Both the position numbers and the translations under genes were made by a program. A DNA stretch of 64,000 nt, taken from the NCBI GenBank assembly GCA_903772945.1, contig CAICTM010000246.1:21741-85740 (forward strand), given 5' to 3'. Source of the stretch: Seminavis robusta. Lineage: Eukaryota > Bacillariophyta > Bacillariophyceae > Naviculales > Naviculaceae. The notes under the pieces are model-generated. The model saw only the letters and a program-made list of their open reading frames with translations, searched no databases and was not told the origin of the DNA. Shown here piece after piece: positions 12,598 through 23,464 of the stretch (positions are counted from its first letter, which is position 1; the number at the start of each line of letters is the position of its first letter).

Positions 12598-15187
12598 ATG
12601 AAGCTCATAGGTTGCTTGGTGGCCACACTGCTGCCGATAACGGTGGTCTTTGCTTCTCCTTCTTCCATGCTGATAGAGCGCAAAAGAAACCTACGAAATT
12701 TTCCCAGCAGTTCTGCTGACGGAGCTGCTACTGCCGCTACAGGTGTGGTTGCTGGTCTTCAAGACGAGATCAAATGGTTGAAAAGCCAGTTAGTTGCGTT
12801 GAGCGCCCGTTTGGATGAGGAGGCTGAAGAAAGGGCCATACTGGAGTCCAAAACCAACAAGAATCTTGAATCATTAGGTTCCACTGTTGCTCAGCTCCAG
12901 ATTACTGCCACTGCCAGTGGCAACTTCAACCTCCAAGGACACCGTCATCTGGCAGAAACCTTGCAGGATGTCATCACAAAGACAGCATGCATCAGTGATG
13001 CTAGTGATTGGCAGCAAGTTCTGGTTGGACAACAACTGCATTACAAACTTCTATGTGTACCCATGCTTTCCGGACAGAGACACCCTTGATGCTGCATTGG
13101 GAGATATTGAGACTGCTGAGGCAACATATGGGCCAATCTACAGCTGGTGCTTTGAAGAGGTGTCAATGAGTGGTCTGTTCTCCTCAATGAGTAGTTTTGA
13201 TGAAGACATCGGCGGCTGGAATGTCTCTCTTGTACATGATATGACAAAAATGTTCCGCTCTGCAACAACTTTCGCCCAAGACATCTCAAGTTGGGATGTA
13301 AGCAGAGTCACTGACATGTATCAGATGTTTTATAGTGTCCGTGTCTTCAATGGTGACATTTCCAGTTGGGATGTTGGCAAAGTTACATCGATGGAGCAAA
13401 TGTTTTATGCTGCCAGGCTTTTCAACCATTCCTTAGCAGATTGGGATGTAAGCCAAGTGACATCGATGCACCAGATGTTCTCATGGAGTCGAGCGTTCAA
13501 CCAAGACCTCTCAAGTTGGGATACTAGCAAGGTGGAAGACATGTCTTGGATGTTTTGCCTTGCCAATTTATTCAATGGAGATATTTCTACCTGGGACGTC
13601 AGCAGAGTTACCTATATGGAATCCATGTTCAGAGGTGCCGAAGTCTTTAACCGAGACTTGTCTGGGTGGGATGTCAGCAAGGTAACAAGTCTTGACAACA
13701 TGTTCTTGTACGCCCATCCATTTGACCAAGACATCTCCATGTGGAATGTTAGCCAAGTCCAAACCATGTCTTACATGTTTCTTCAGGCTGAACGATTCGA
13801 CCAAGACCTCTCCAATTGGGATGTTAGTCAAGTAACTGACATGAGTCACATGTTTTATAATGCTTGGGTCTTCAATGGCGACATTTCCAGCTGGGATGTC
13901 GCAAAAGTTACAGACATGGAAACAATGTTTTATAATGCTCGGGTCTTCAATGGTGACATTTCCAATTGGGATGTCAGCCAGGTTGCAAGTACGGAAACGA
14001 TGTTCCAAGACACAACCTCTTTTAACCAGGATCTTTCCAGGTGGAACACGACCAGTCTTGTCAACACACATAGGATGTTCTACGGGGCATTGTCTTTTCA
14101 GCAAGACTTGTGTGAATGGCAAACAAAGCTGTCTACAGAGGCATCTGTTTCGGGCATGTTTTCTGGAACAAATTGCACTTTTGATGAAAATGGTGGTACT
14201 CCCCAATTGTTGAATGATTATTGGGCTGATCTCTGTTCTCAATGTGTTATTCCTTCGGATTCACCTTTTGCACTGCCATCAAGCAGCCCAAGCAAAAGCA
14301 GCAGCCCAAGTATGTATCCCTCTACAACCACCAATCCATCAAGTATCCCAACCAGCCAACCCAGTATTTTCCCTAGTAGCATACCATCAAGTTTGCCAAC
14401 CAAGCAACCCAGCAAACTTCCCACCCAGAGCCCCAGTCTGAATCCAACCACAGAACCATCAAGCAACCCAAGCTCACCTCCATCAACAAGTGGCAGTCCC
14501 AGCAGTTCTCCTTCAAGATTCTGTTTTGATTCCCGCACAACGCTTCTGGAAAAACTGGATAACATTGCAGAGGCCGAGCTAGAGTATGGTCCAATCTACA
14601 ACTGGTGCTTCCATGAAATGTCCTTTGAGCAGCTTTTTAGCACTCAACGATATGACAATGCTAGTGCCTTCAACTACGATATTGGTGGATGGGATGTTAG
14701 TCAAGTTGTGAGTTTTCAGAATATGTTTTACGGTGCCTCAAGCTTTGACCGGGACATTTCAGGATGGGCCACCAGCAAGGTGGCAAGTCTTGCCAACATG
14801 TTCTATGGAGCTAGTTCTTTCAATAAAGCCTTATCTGACTGGGATGTGAGCAAGGTGCAAGGGATGGGAAACATGTTCCGTGGAGCCACTGCCTTTGACC
14901 AGGACATTTCCAGCTGGGATACAAGTAAGGTTGTTTCTATGCTCAACATGTTCAATGGAGCCAGCTCTTTCAACCAAGATGTGTCGAGTTGGGATGTGAC
15001 CAGTGTCACCGATGTCAAAGGCATGTTCAACCGAGCCAGCTCTTTCAACCAAGACTTGTGTGCATGGAAGTCAGAATTGTCTATGGATGCATCTAGTTGG
15101 GGTGTCTTCCTTTATACTGCTTGCCCCAAGGCTGTCACTCCATCCAATGATGGCACTGTTTGGACTGATCTTTGCTATGCATGTTAG
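12598..15187 (+). CDS. BspA-like DUF285 surface protein, frameshifted copy
   Basis: The start at 12598 opens a signal peptide (MKLIGCLVATLLPITVVFA), followed by a coiled-coil segment with a LQDEIKWLKSQL heptad-like run. The frame then breaks at about 13006. The sequence reads agtgattggcagcaagttc where the 26791 paralogue reads agtgatggcaccaagttc, so one extra T moves the frame. After the shift the protein continues with FWLDNNC and 13 DUF285 (BspA-type, 25-26 residue) repeats of the form F[ND]xD[IL]SxWDVSxVTxMxxMF. A PSSxPS-rich linker (about 14270-14520) and six more repeats follow, ending at C-Y-A-C. No intron can explain a one-base shift, so this is either a sequencing error or a real lesion. 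DUF285 proteins are typically surface-exposed and bind partners through the repeats; the ligand here is unknown. Confidence 0.8.
13006..13008 (+). other. Single-base frameshift in the 12598 DUF285 gene
   Basis: Relative to the paralogue at 27316-27322, one extra T is present in agtgaTTggc. Both flanking frames are clearly coding (ACISDASD before, KFWLDNNC after), so the position is confined to a few bases. Confidence 0.8.
14265..14520 (+). repeat. Ser/Pro-rich linker (PSSxPS type)
   Basis: The encoded linker repeats PSS-x-PS and PTxxPS units between two DUF285 blocks. It is nearly identical to 28666-28921 in the paralogue. Such linkers in secreted diatom proteins are probable hydroxylation and glycosylation targets; this is an inference. 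Confidence 0.7.
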
Positions 15188-15847
15188 ACACGCAAGTCCA
15201 CACCAAATCACTCTTTTCATTGCACCCCTCTACTGACAACAGAAGAAAGCACCAAGCAAATTCATTCAACTCCACAGCACCGCAACACTTTATCATTGGA
15301 AACCTCTACCAGAAGTTCCTACTTGGCTTGCAAGGAAAGGAGTTATTCCATGCCTTGCTGTTGAGCCGAATCAGATAGACTACTTCTTACTTAAACAACC
15401 AACACCCTGCATGTAATACTTTAGATTTGCTAGCTAGTGGCATAAGTTTGGGTGGCATCCTGTCTGATGGCTGCTGTGGGCCATCGAGTAGTTGCTACCG
15501 GTACCATGGCTACCAGTACCAGGGGGTGCTTTTCCGAGTGACCCCACTCAGCAGACAAGCCCCGAACAACTCAACTCCATCTGGCTCCTACATAGCTAGA
15601 CCGTAGGTAGCGACCTAGAAAAACCGGCAACACCTATGGGAGAGGAGTTTTGTTGCACGGCTAAGCACAAGAAGTATCTGACTCGACTCGACTCCACATT
15701 TCATTTTAGGTTATACAGATGGAGGGGGTTTCCATCAAGCAATGGGTTTTTGGAGTAGGGAAGTTATCTACGGCTGTGACCTGACCAGTCGAACTGGCTG
15801 TGCCCCAAATGGCTGGACAAAGAGTCCTGCCACCGTACCAGTGCTTG
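15188..15847. other. Intergenic region with degraded copy of the duplicated 3' flank
   Basis: No gene is visible. Stretches up to about 15680 match the flank downstream of the second DUF285 gene (29589-30230), for example gcttgcaaggaaaggagtta at 15327 and 29804. The duplication therefore extended about 500 bp past the stop codon. A taccggtacc palindrome occurs near 15497. Confidence 0.5.
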
Positions 15848-16255
15848 TTAGCACCATTCCATCATTTCTATTTGCGCATTCTGTTCGTCGTCGTGTTGGT
15901 TGAGCCTCCGAAATTCCACTTCCTCCTGGTCTTTCTGCCAATAAATTCTCATTCCCAACTCGCTCATGCCCGAAAAGAGCACAACCTCAAGAAAGAGTAT
16001 AATGTTGAAAGACATCATGATAAGCATCAAGAAACCCGAAGTACATCGCTGCACTGTCCATGCCAGTGTCGAAGAGTAGACCTTCTGGCGCTGATGCAGT
16101 GCCAAATGTGCTGCAAATCGGTCCAGCAAACACAACAAGGCAATCGATCCCGAGGCACTAATAAAAGTGAGGGTGTCGTCGATTTTGGCCCAGTCAAAGA
16201 GAAGCTGCACACCGGTGGTGTCCACAAAAAAGTATGGCTTCCACCAACCCATCAT
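15848..16255 (-). CDS. Ctr-family copper transporter-like protein
   Basis: The 135-residue product has a short N-terminus (MMGWWKPYFF), a first hydrophobic span at about residues 27-53, and a second pair encoded by LMLIMMSFNIILFLEVVLF at about 89-107. The MxxxM-S-F-N segment followed closely by a hydrophobic run and G-x4-G fits the MxxxMTFN ... GxxxG signature of Ctr (SLC31) copper channels, which pass Cu(I) through a trimeric pore. The tail is charged (KDQEEVEF). The Met-rich extracellular N-terminus usual in the family is minimal here. An in-frame TGA four codons upstream (16268-16270) separates this frame from a further open stretch that includes HADHCYMYYH. The true N-terminus may therefore lie in an unrecognised upstream exon. 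Family assignment rests on motif reading only. Confidence 0.6.
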   Translation of the reverse strand: MMGWWKPYFFVDTTGVQLLFDWAKIDDTLTFISASGSIALLCLLDRFAAHLALHQRQKVYSSTLAWTVQRCTSGFLMLIMMSFNIILFLEVVLFSGMSELGMRIYWQKDQEEVEFRRLNQHDDEQNAQIEMMEWC

Positions 16256-17049
16256 TGTTGACAGAGATCAGTGTACGGTAGCAATCTGGTGATAGTACAT
16301 GTAACAATGATCGGCATGTCCCACTTCTTCAAAAAAGTTGACAATGGGCGATGGATGACGGTGTTGTGATGGATCTTTGGTACCAGTAAGAAGTTGGAAG
16401 AGGAACCCTAAAGTTCTTTTGGATACCTTATCCCTAAGCCTTCGAGCCTTTGAATCGATCAAACCATGAAAGCCGTCCATTTGAGTGCCACCACACTACC
16501 ACAGACCGCAGCGTCGACAGCAATGCTGCGAAAGAGGAGCATACGAGTAGCTATCCTCAGGAGCATAAAAGAAGGGCATGATATCCTCAATAATCAACCT
16601 GAGTGATCAAGTCCTGAGATCATGCTGTGCTCAACCATGTGGCACGTTCGTTTGGGTACCAGTACAACACGGAACGACGACAAATGGAAAGACTGGAAAG
16701 AACGTGAACATCAGCCGAGAATAGTGGCGAAGACGAACTCTTGAGAGACACACTTCCTGGGCCAGCAACCTGACGATGGATATGGGCAAGCACTGGCTTT
16801 GCCGCCATGGTGTCTCAGGTACAACTAGCTAGAGGTCCTTGTCTGCTCTGCCGCAATCTAGCTACGGTACGTATGTTCTCCTCCTATGCGCAATCAATCG
16901 TTGCAGTGCCTATAACTACGTAGAAATCTTCTGCGACATTTTCTCTCTGTAGCTCCTTTCTCGTTATTTCTTTTGCTGCTATCATTTTGGTTTTTGCCTT
17001 GTTTCTGCTTTCCTGGCTTGTTTGGCTTTCTGTTTTTGTTTGTTTGTGT
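16256..17049. other. Region between Ctr-like and GDT1 genes
   Basis: It holds the 5' side of the copper-transporter-like gene and the 3' side of the GDT1 gene, both on the minus strand. An open minus-strand stretch (16268-16480) in frame with the Ctr gene could be coding, but it ends in a stop. No other gene is recognised. Confidence 0.35.
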
Positions 17050-18066
17050 TTATGACTCAAAAAAGAGTGAATGAATGCCAAACAAGAGAAAGAGGACACC
17101 TCCCCATTGACTGACAGTTTTTTCGCTGATCCGTGCGGCCAACATGCGTCCTCCCATGACGGCAAGACCGGTGCAGAGAGAATGCCCAAGACAGCCTCCA
17201 ATGGTGACACCGTATGGATTTTTGGCGGCCGCCAGAGCAATGGTCGCAATTTGGCTGCGATCGCCCCATTCGGCGACGAACGTGAGCATGAAGGATTGAA
17301 AGACTAGCATGTGCCATGGTTGTCGACGACTCTTATTTTTGACCCTCTTTTTGCTCATTCCTCGTTCGGGATCGGTGGAATTTCCTTCGGTATCGTCCCC
17401 TCCACTGGGACAGGAAGATTCATTATCAATACTACCATCAATTCCATCTCCTTCACTTTTCTTGTTGCGTGTATGCAGCAATTCTCCTTCGACTTCTTCC
17501 AATTCCTCACTGACTTTATGGGCGGCCATGCTTTGGGATTCGTACAACAATCGCAATCCAAAATATCCAAAGAGTACTCCCGCCAGCAAATGTGTGTATT
17601 TGCGATCCATAAATGCCGGCAAGACCAATCCCATGACGGTACTGAGGATTGTCATGACAATCAATGCCAAAATGGCACCTCCAAAAATAGCACGTCGATC
17701 ATTCTTCATACTCAGGACGGCCGCAATAAAAAACGTCTTGTCGCCAATTTCCGTCGCGACAATCATGGCCACGGCACTGGTGAATCCATTCCAAAAGGGC
17801 AGATCTGTCGTATGCGACCCGTGAAACCAACTCTTTGATGCCGTCTGAGGATGATGACGCAAAAAATCTTCAAATTGATCCAACGCTTGATTAAATTCCG
17901 CTCGATCCATGCGACCATCGCGATTGGCATCCAACAAGTCAAAGACATCACGCGCGGGAGCGGTGGCCGTGTCTTGACTCATGACTGGGAAATAGCAGTA
18001 GCATAGGACGAGTACCAGACAGAGCCAGAGTCTAGTACATGTAGTAGTAGTGCACGCCATGGTCAT
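17050..18066 (-). CDS. TMEM165/GDT1 (UPF0016) family Mn2+/Ca2+ transporter with EF-hand
   Basis: The 338-residue product starts with a signal peptide or anchor (about 1-30). A canonical EF-hand loop follows at residues 46-57 (DANRDGRMDRAE), with Asp, Asn, Asp, Asp and Glu at the calcium positions. The family core then shows two signature motifs: EIGDKT at 106-111 and EWGDRS at 266-271. Each lies in a hydrophobic three-helix block, and a charged loop of about 70 residues separates the blocks. GDT1/TMEM165 proteins move Mn2+ or Ca2+, usually in exchange for protons, into Golgi or thylakoid compartments. The EF-hand suggests calcium sensing by the transporter itself. The start could also be the second Met two codons later. 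It shares a divergent promoter region with the gene at 18475. Confidence 0.9.
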   Translation of the reverse strand: MTMACTTTTCTRLWLCLVLVLCYCYFPVMSQDTATAPARDVFDLLDANRDGRMDRAEFNQALDQFEDFLRHHPQTASKSWFHGSHTTDLPFWNGFTSAVAMIVATEIGDKTFFIAAVLSMKNDRRAIFGGAILALIVMTILSTVMGLVLPAFMDRKYTHLLAGVLFGYFGLRLLYESQSMAAHKVSEELEEVEGELLHTRNKKSEGDGIDGSIDNESSCPSGGDDTEGNSTDPERGMSKKRVKNKSRRQPWHMLVFQSFMLTFVAEWGDRSQIATIALAAAKNPYGVTIGGCLGHSLCTGLAVMGGRMLAARISEKTVSQWGGVLFLLFGIHSLFFES

Positions 18067-18474
18067 TGCTTTTTTGTTCTTGTTTGTTTGGCAGAGTGCT
18101 CTTTTTTCTCTTGGTTGGATGCTGCTTCGTACGGCCTCTCTTCTCTACCCAGACTGGTTGGTTGAGACTACCAACGACTGGACTAACAAATACGATGGAG
18201 GAGAGCCGATGATCGAGATGTGATTTGAGAAAGTTGCGTTCGAACAGTCCGATAAAATACTGAGAGTACCACCGTGGGCCTCGTCCTCCTTTTGTTTGGC
18301 TCTTGGCGTTCAAGAGCAGCGCGATCTAATCCGTCATTGCTTTCGTCAAATGACCGTTGCGCGTTGCGAGAACAGTAACTTAAGGTCAGAGATAATGTAT
18401 CGCTGTGGAGATGCGTAAGGGTTTTGGACCGGTTCTTTCATTATTTCCAAAAAAGGGAGACAAAGATCTCGACC
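18067..18474. other. Divergent promoter region
   Basis: These 408 bp separate the start codons of the minus-strand GDT1 gene and the plus-strand LRR-like gene, so they must hold both promoters. No clear core motif or further gene is seen. Confidence 0.4.
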
Positions 18475-19314
18475 ATGACGGACCCTCAAGAAGACGACCA
18501 GTCCAAGCCCTATCACAACCTGGACGATTTGGAGACGGCAACCTTGCGCATCCCCAAGCTCAAAGTCAAGTGCAAAAAGGCCGGTTCCACCTTGTCTCCA
18601 ACCGTTCAGAGCATCATTGTAGAGCCTTCGTCCAATTCCATTCGACCCGATTTAGTCACTGCCTATTTGACACACTTGGTCGAACGATTGAATGGTGACA
18701 AGGTCGTCCACATTGAACTCCACAAGTTACAGTTGGGGGATTGGACGGTATTGGCCAACTTTTTTCATCAACAACCCAAACCCGTTGCGTTGACCATTCG
18801 ACGATGCCCCTTGACGGCTGCCGGCGATGAGACGTTGAGAGAGTTTCTCGCAACGACCACCAGTTTGCGGTGTTTTCGATTCTTTTACGACACTCCATTT
18901 GACTTGAAATTCAGCATGGAACACGTATGGAGGCATGGATTAGAAACCAACTCGTCTCTGGAAGTGCTGCAGCTCTGGTGTCCCGCCTTTACGCAAGTTT
19001 ACCATCATTTGTTCCACAATCATCAGAATCTAATCAAGGCAGGACTGCGTCTGCATCACTATGGGGCTGCTCCCCGGGATCACAGTGCTGCGCTGTGGGA
19101 AACCATTCCCCATGGTGCCTACCAAATCGAATCGTTAGACTTGTACACAACCCAACCGGTCCCTGCCAAGAGACTGTTGGAGTGGCTCAAAGTCACAAAC
19201 AAGTTACGACAAGACGACGTGTCCATTTCAGGGCGTTCCTTTGGTGGGGAGGATGGTGACACCATTCGAGGCAAGGACAATGTACTGGAGAAACTCCAAG
19301 AAATGGCCAAATGA
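18475..19314 (+). CDS. LRR-like hypothetical protein
   Basis: The 279-residue product begins at an ATG in good context (cgaccATGa); the open frame extends upstream only through non-ATG codons. No signal peptide or membrane span is seen. Segments such as VVHIELHKLQLGDWTVLANF, PVALTIRRCPLTAAGDETLR and SLEVLQLW look like degenerate leucine-rich repeats (LxLxxL followed by a helix). The fold is probably a short LRR-like solenoid used for protein binding. No catalytic motif is visible, and I do not recognise a named family. It lies between divergent and convergent neighbours with no operon-like spacing. Confidence 0.7.
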   Translation: MTDPQEDDQSKPYHNLDDLETATLRIPKLKVKCKKAGSTLSPTVQSIIVEPSSNSIRPDLVTAYLTHLVERLNGDKVVHIELHKLQLGDWTVLANFFHQQPKPVALTIRRCPLTAAGDETLREFLATTTSLRCFRFFYDTPFDLKFSMEHVWRHGLETNSSLEVLQLWCPAFTQVYHHLFHNHQNLIKAGLRLHHYGAAPRDHSAALWETIPHGAYQIESLDLYTTQPVPAKRLLEWLKVTNKLRQDDVSISGRSFGGEDGDTIRGKDNVLEKLQEMAK

Positions 19315-20180
19315 AACATAATGCGAGACGACAACAATGGAAGCACTTGGATGCTCGCATGGGAACTTCGAGAAGACTTGATTCGATTCATTGCAACGAA
19401 AAAAGGGCGAAGGGGACCAACCAACCGTGGCCAAGCCGGGTGTCTGGGTGGCGTTTTACGAGTTCTCGCTTTCATGTGGGAGATCCATGGGATCATCAGG
19501 AGGCTTCGGAATGCCTCTGCTCGCCCACTCGCACGGCCAAAAGGACTCGGTCTCGGGCTGGCAGTGGCGTGCTTGCTGGCAGTACGGTACGTAGAACGTC
19601 CAAGCTACTACAGTAGACCCGTCGACCGCAACCCCTTGGAGAATGATATGATCACGCAAGCGAGTTGCTGCGGTGGCAGTCCTCGTTTCGCGGAGGACGC
19701 CACAACTGAGGAAAGAGATTGTTTCTCAGCGAGGAGCCTACCGTTCGGTGTCATCCTTTAGAGACGCAACGCAGACACGCCATCACAGAATTTATTGGCT
19801 AGATATAATACTTACCACGAAAATCTAACCTGGTAGAAACTGTTTCAAACGCTCTACCGTACTGCACGGACCTCGCCGTCGGTAAGAAAAGTGAGACTGC
19901 CGAGGTACGGTGAACAGCGTACCAGTAGAGCACACTGAAAACCAAACAAATCTAGCCGATCGTTTATATCAGATGCTATGACGGGAACCGATCTGGATCG
20001 ACTCCGGATCCTTTCATGCGAATTCTCAAAACTTGTCTCGATCGATTGGTGCCAGGATGCCAGTGCCTGTCTCGTGACCTCTCATTGGATCCATGTGCTG
20101 GGGAAAACGTACTCTAGAAGCGAAAAGCGTAGACAGATCACAAAATTAACCTTCCCCTACAATGCAGCTTTTACATGAGA
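19315..20180. other. Convergent intergenic region
   Basis: It lies between the 3' ends of the LRR-like gene (+) and the ATPase gene (-). A 146-codon open frame begins just after the stop of the LRR-like gene, but it has no domain or start context, and I treat it as chance. tacggtac-type motifs occur near 19584 and 19904. Confidence 0.35.
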
Positions 20181-23100
20181 CTACATTACATTGAGCTCTT
20201 TGTGTTGCGATGACAAGTTCTTATCGAATCGGGGCCGACTTCGATAGCCGGAGCCGCTGCTCGTAAGGCTGGTCTTCATTGAGGAACTGATGGAGCTTCG
20301 GACCGAGTCGGAGTTGAAATACTTAGGATGCCGGTCGGCCAATGATGATGCCACTGTCATGGCACCCCAGGACATCCACAACTCGAAGGATCGCTTCACA
20401 TACAGCTCGGCCATGTGCATGCGCTCTTGCTTCTGCTCGATGAATTGGAAACACAAGTAGTTCGCAAAGGCGGCATCCTGTAGGAACCCAGCCCTGCTGG
20501 CGGATACAATGGCATCATCATATTTGGCAAGGACAGTTTCACAAGTGGGACCCGTTAAGGTACAAGTGTTGGTGGACATCATTTCAGCCTCCAACAACTG
20601 GAGTTTGTGTACCAGATTGATGGCACCTTCCTTGACAACGGTCCGGAAGTACTTGAGCTCCTTGTCCGCTTGTGCCTTGTACTTCCACTGGCCATTACGA
20701 CGATAGTTGGCAATGGCAATGAGTCCGAAGAAGAAGCGACGGCAGCTGTACCAAAAGGCAGCCTTCATGAAACCAGGCTTGGCTTTGTGCAACGAATCTG
20801 CCATCTGGAGAAGGAAAAATGTACAGAAACCAAAGCAAAACTTGTGAGACAAGAGCACCAGTATCAAAGAAGACAAGCCTTCACGGAACTCACCTCCGTC
20901 GCCTTGGCCAGATCACCCATGTAGTACGAGAGGACCATTTGGTAAGATTGGATGGATTGTGCTCCGCTGTTGTTGTGATTGTACATTTTATTCCTCATTT
21001 CAATGACTGTGCCTTCCTCCATGCTTGCTGGGTTTTCCGATCGGCCCGTCAAATTGAGCAAACATTGCCATAAGGGCGACGCCAAGAAGAAGAACATGAC
21101 CTGGTTGTATTCCAAGTATCGATTGCAATGTTTCTCCACATCATCCAGCAATGGTCCCAGTGGAAGCCCTGTGTAGAAGTAATTGACTGAGTAGCCCACC
21201 GTGCTTTGAAAAGCATTCCCAATGAGTCCCCGTTTCATGCATGCCTTTTCCGCCACAAGATAGTCCTCTAAAACATTGGACGCTGGTTCCAGCCACCATT
21301 TCGTGATGGTTGGGATCATGCTGGTAACAGAAAGACTCGATGTGCTGACGCCAAACTTATCTACACATTTTGCAGCCAGTTGCCCCAGTCTGTGGGCTTC
21401 GCGAATGTCGTGTGATTGGCCGGCAATGAAGGACGCTGCAAAGACAAAGCCTTGGGCGCAGTTTTTGGACAAGCCGTATTTGAGGGTGATTTGAATCATC
21501 TGGGCAGCGACAAGGGTACAGAGTGCCTGCTCTTCCAACTGGTACAGTGGCATTGTCATTCGATACAGGATCTCCAGCGCAATTTCCTTCTTCCAATCTG
21601 AGATGAGAGGGAGGGCCAGAATATCCTCGTTCGACATGGCACTCAGTCGACTCTTCATTTTCTGATACTCCATTTGGACATAAATGCTGTTGGGCTTGCG
21701 AGGGAACTTAATACCCAGGAGATCAAGTTTCCAATAGCAGTATTCCAGCATGTCCGAGACACGCCCCTGCGCCACGTAGCAGTCAAACATGACCACCAAC
21801 ATAGGGATCTTTTCATCACAGTCGGTCGAGTTCTCCATGACTTCCTTGGAGGCAGCCAGTGCTTCATCGATGTTGCCACAAACATATTCAGTTGTTGCCA
21901 AGCAAGAATACAACTTGATGGCCAATTCCCGTTGACATTCAAAGGGTTTGTCTCCCAAACAGGCCACACCGGCTTCGAGATAACGAGCCGCAGGCATAAA
22001 ACTGGAGAGTGCCACTGCCTTTTTCCCAGCGCGATAATTCATCTTGGCAAGTTTGCATTTCTTGTCATAATCGCAGGAGGTGATACACTCATCGGACCCA
22101 TCAGCACCCAAATTCAAATGATCGACTGTAGCAAAAAAAGTTGAGTCGTCGTTGAGCAACTCTGTTTCATTCATAAGCAAACTACCAATTCTCCAATGCA
22201 CCTGTGCGACTTCAATGTCTTCTGGTAACAACCCGTATGCTGTGAGTTGTATCATGTCGTGACTGAATCGGTAATGCGTGTCGTTGAGCTTTATGACAAA
22301 TTCCTGTTCCAATGCTTGGGCAATGCTGTGATAGACGCATTCGACATTCAGTGCAGAGCGCGCCTTTTCCAAAGCTCGAATATCAAAATGGGCCCCAAAG
22401 CAAGCTGCCAACATGAGGACATTTTGGACGTGTTGCGGCAATTTGTGAATGCGGGATGCCAAGGTCTGAACGACATTATCTGACAAGGAGGATCGTCGTT
22501 TGATGGCTTCGACACTCCATTTCCATTGAAACATCATCATGTCAAATTGCAACAATTCGTCCTCCTGTAATTTTTCCAAAAAGTGTTTCATAAAGAATAG
22601 ATTGCCGTGCGTGAATCCATAGACTAAATCGGAGAGTTCTTTGACCGTCTCCACGTCCTTGCTGAGGGCGTCAGCTAGTAATTCAGAGACCTGTAGATGA
22701 GTTAAATCATCCAACAAGACAGTCTGGACTGTCGCTGAGGGAGTGGATTGAGTCAATTCATCCTGAAGCTGTTCCTTCCAATCGTAGAACCCCTCAGTGG
22801 CAGTGTCTTCCTCGGTGCGGAAGGTGCCACAAATGAGGATATTTTCGAGAGTGTGGTCCAACAAGAGGGAGCGGAATATCTGCATGCTGGTCGGACAACT
22901 CCAGTGAATATCGTCAGCAGTCAAGACAACAGTCGATAATTTGGCAATGGATCGAACACAGGCTTTGAATGTAGATGTCAGCACACTCAGAGCATCTTTG
23001 GACACTTCAGCTGCCTGCGTCACCACGCTGTCTTCGTCGTCACTGTCAGATGATTTGAATTCCTCGCTGGAGTCTTCCTCCAACAAATCGTCTGTCACTG

Positions 23101-23464
23101 CATTGGTCAAGAAGGACCTCAAGACATGATACTGTCGCTTGTCCAAGGTATCCTTCAGCACTCTTGGGCACATGGTGCCTTCTGCCTTCATGACAGCGTC
23201 AATAAGCTGTGACAGGAGGCCTCTCAAGTTCTCCAAGGGAGCATTGGACTTTCGTTGATCAAATTTGGTTTCAGCCTGCCAACAATTGGATAAGTCACCA
23301 AGTGTCTTTCGGATCAGCGTAGACTTGCCTGTTCCACTCTTGCCGCCCAGCAAGACAACTCTCACAGCACCTTCCCGAGCTTCTTGTAATGCCTTGCGCA
23401 ACAGGGCTTCTTCCTCACGACGAGGGACGATCGGTAGTTTCAGTCTCTTGGCTTCGACGGACAT
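20181..23464 (-). CDS. Large AAA_16-type P-loop ATPase with helical repeats
   Basis: I infer two exons on the minus strand, 23464-20894 and 20804-20181, joined in phase 0 across an 89-bp gtgagt...ctccag intron, giving 1064 residues. The N-terminal NTPase has a Walker A motif GKSGTGKS at 41-48 and a Walker B-like segment VVLTADDIHW near residue 185. This matches predicted ATPases of the COG3899/AAA_16 type that occur in hybrid kinases and STAND-like regulators. The remainder (about residues 400-1060) is helical and TPR-like, with many Ala/Leu/Tyr positions (for example YRAGKKAVALSSFMPAARYL). Such proteins are signalling switches, with the C-terminal solenoid acting as sensor. No kinase, cyclase or DNA-binding domain is seen. 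A Ser-rich basic tail ends the protein. Partner and ligand are unknown. Confidence 0.8.

Noticed and set aside
19321-19761. 146-codon plus-strand ORF after the LRR-like gene
   Set aside because: It starts a few bases after the stop of the LRR-like gene, has no recognisable domain and probably lies in the 3' UTR.
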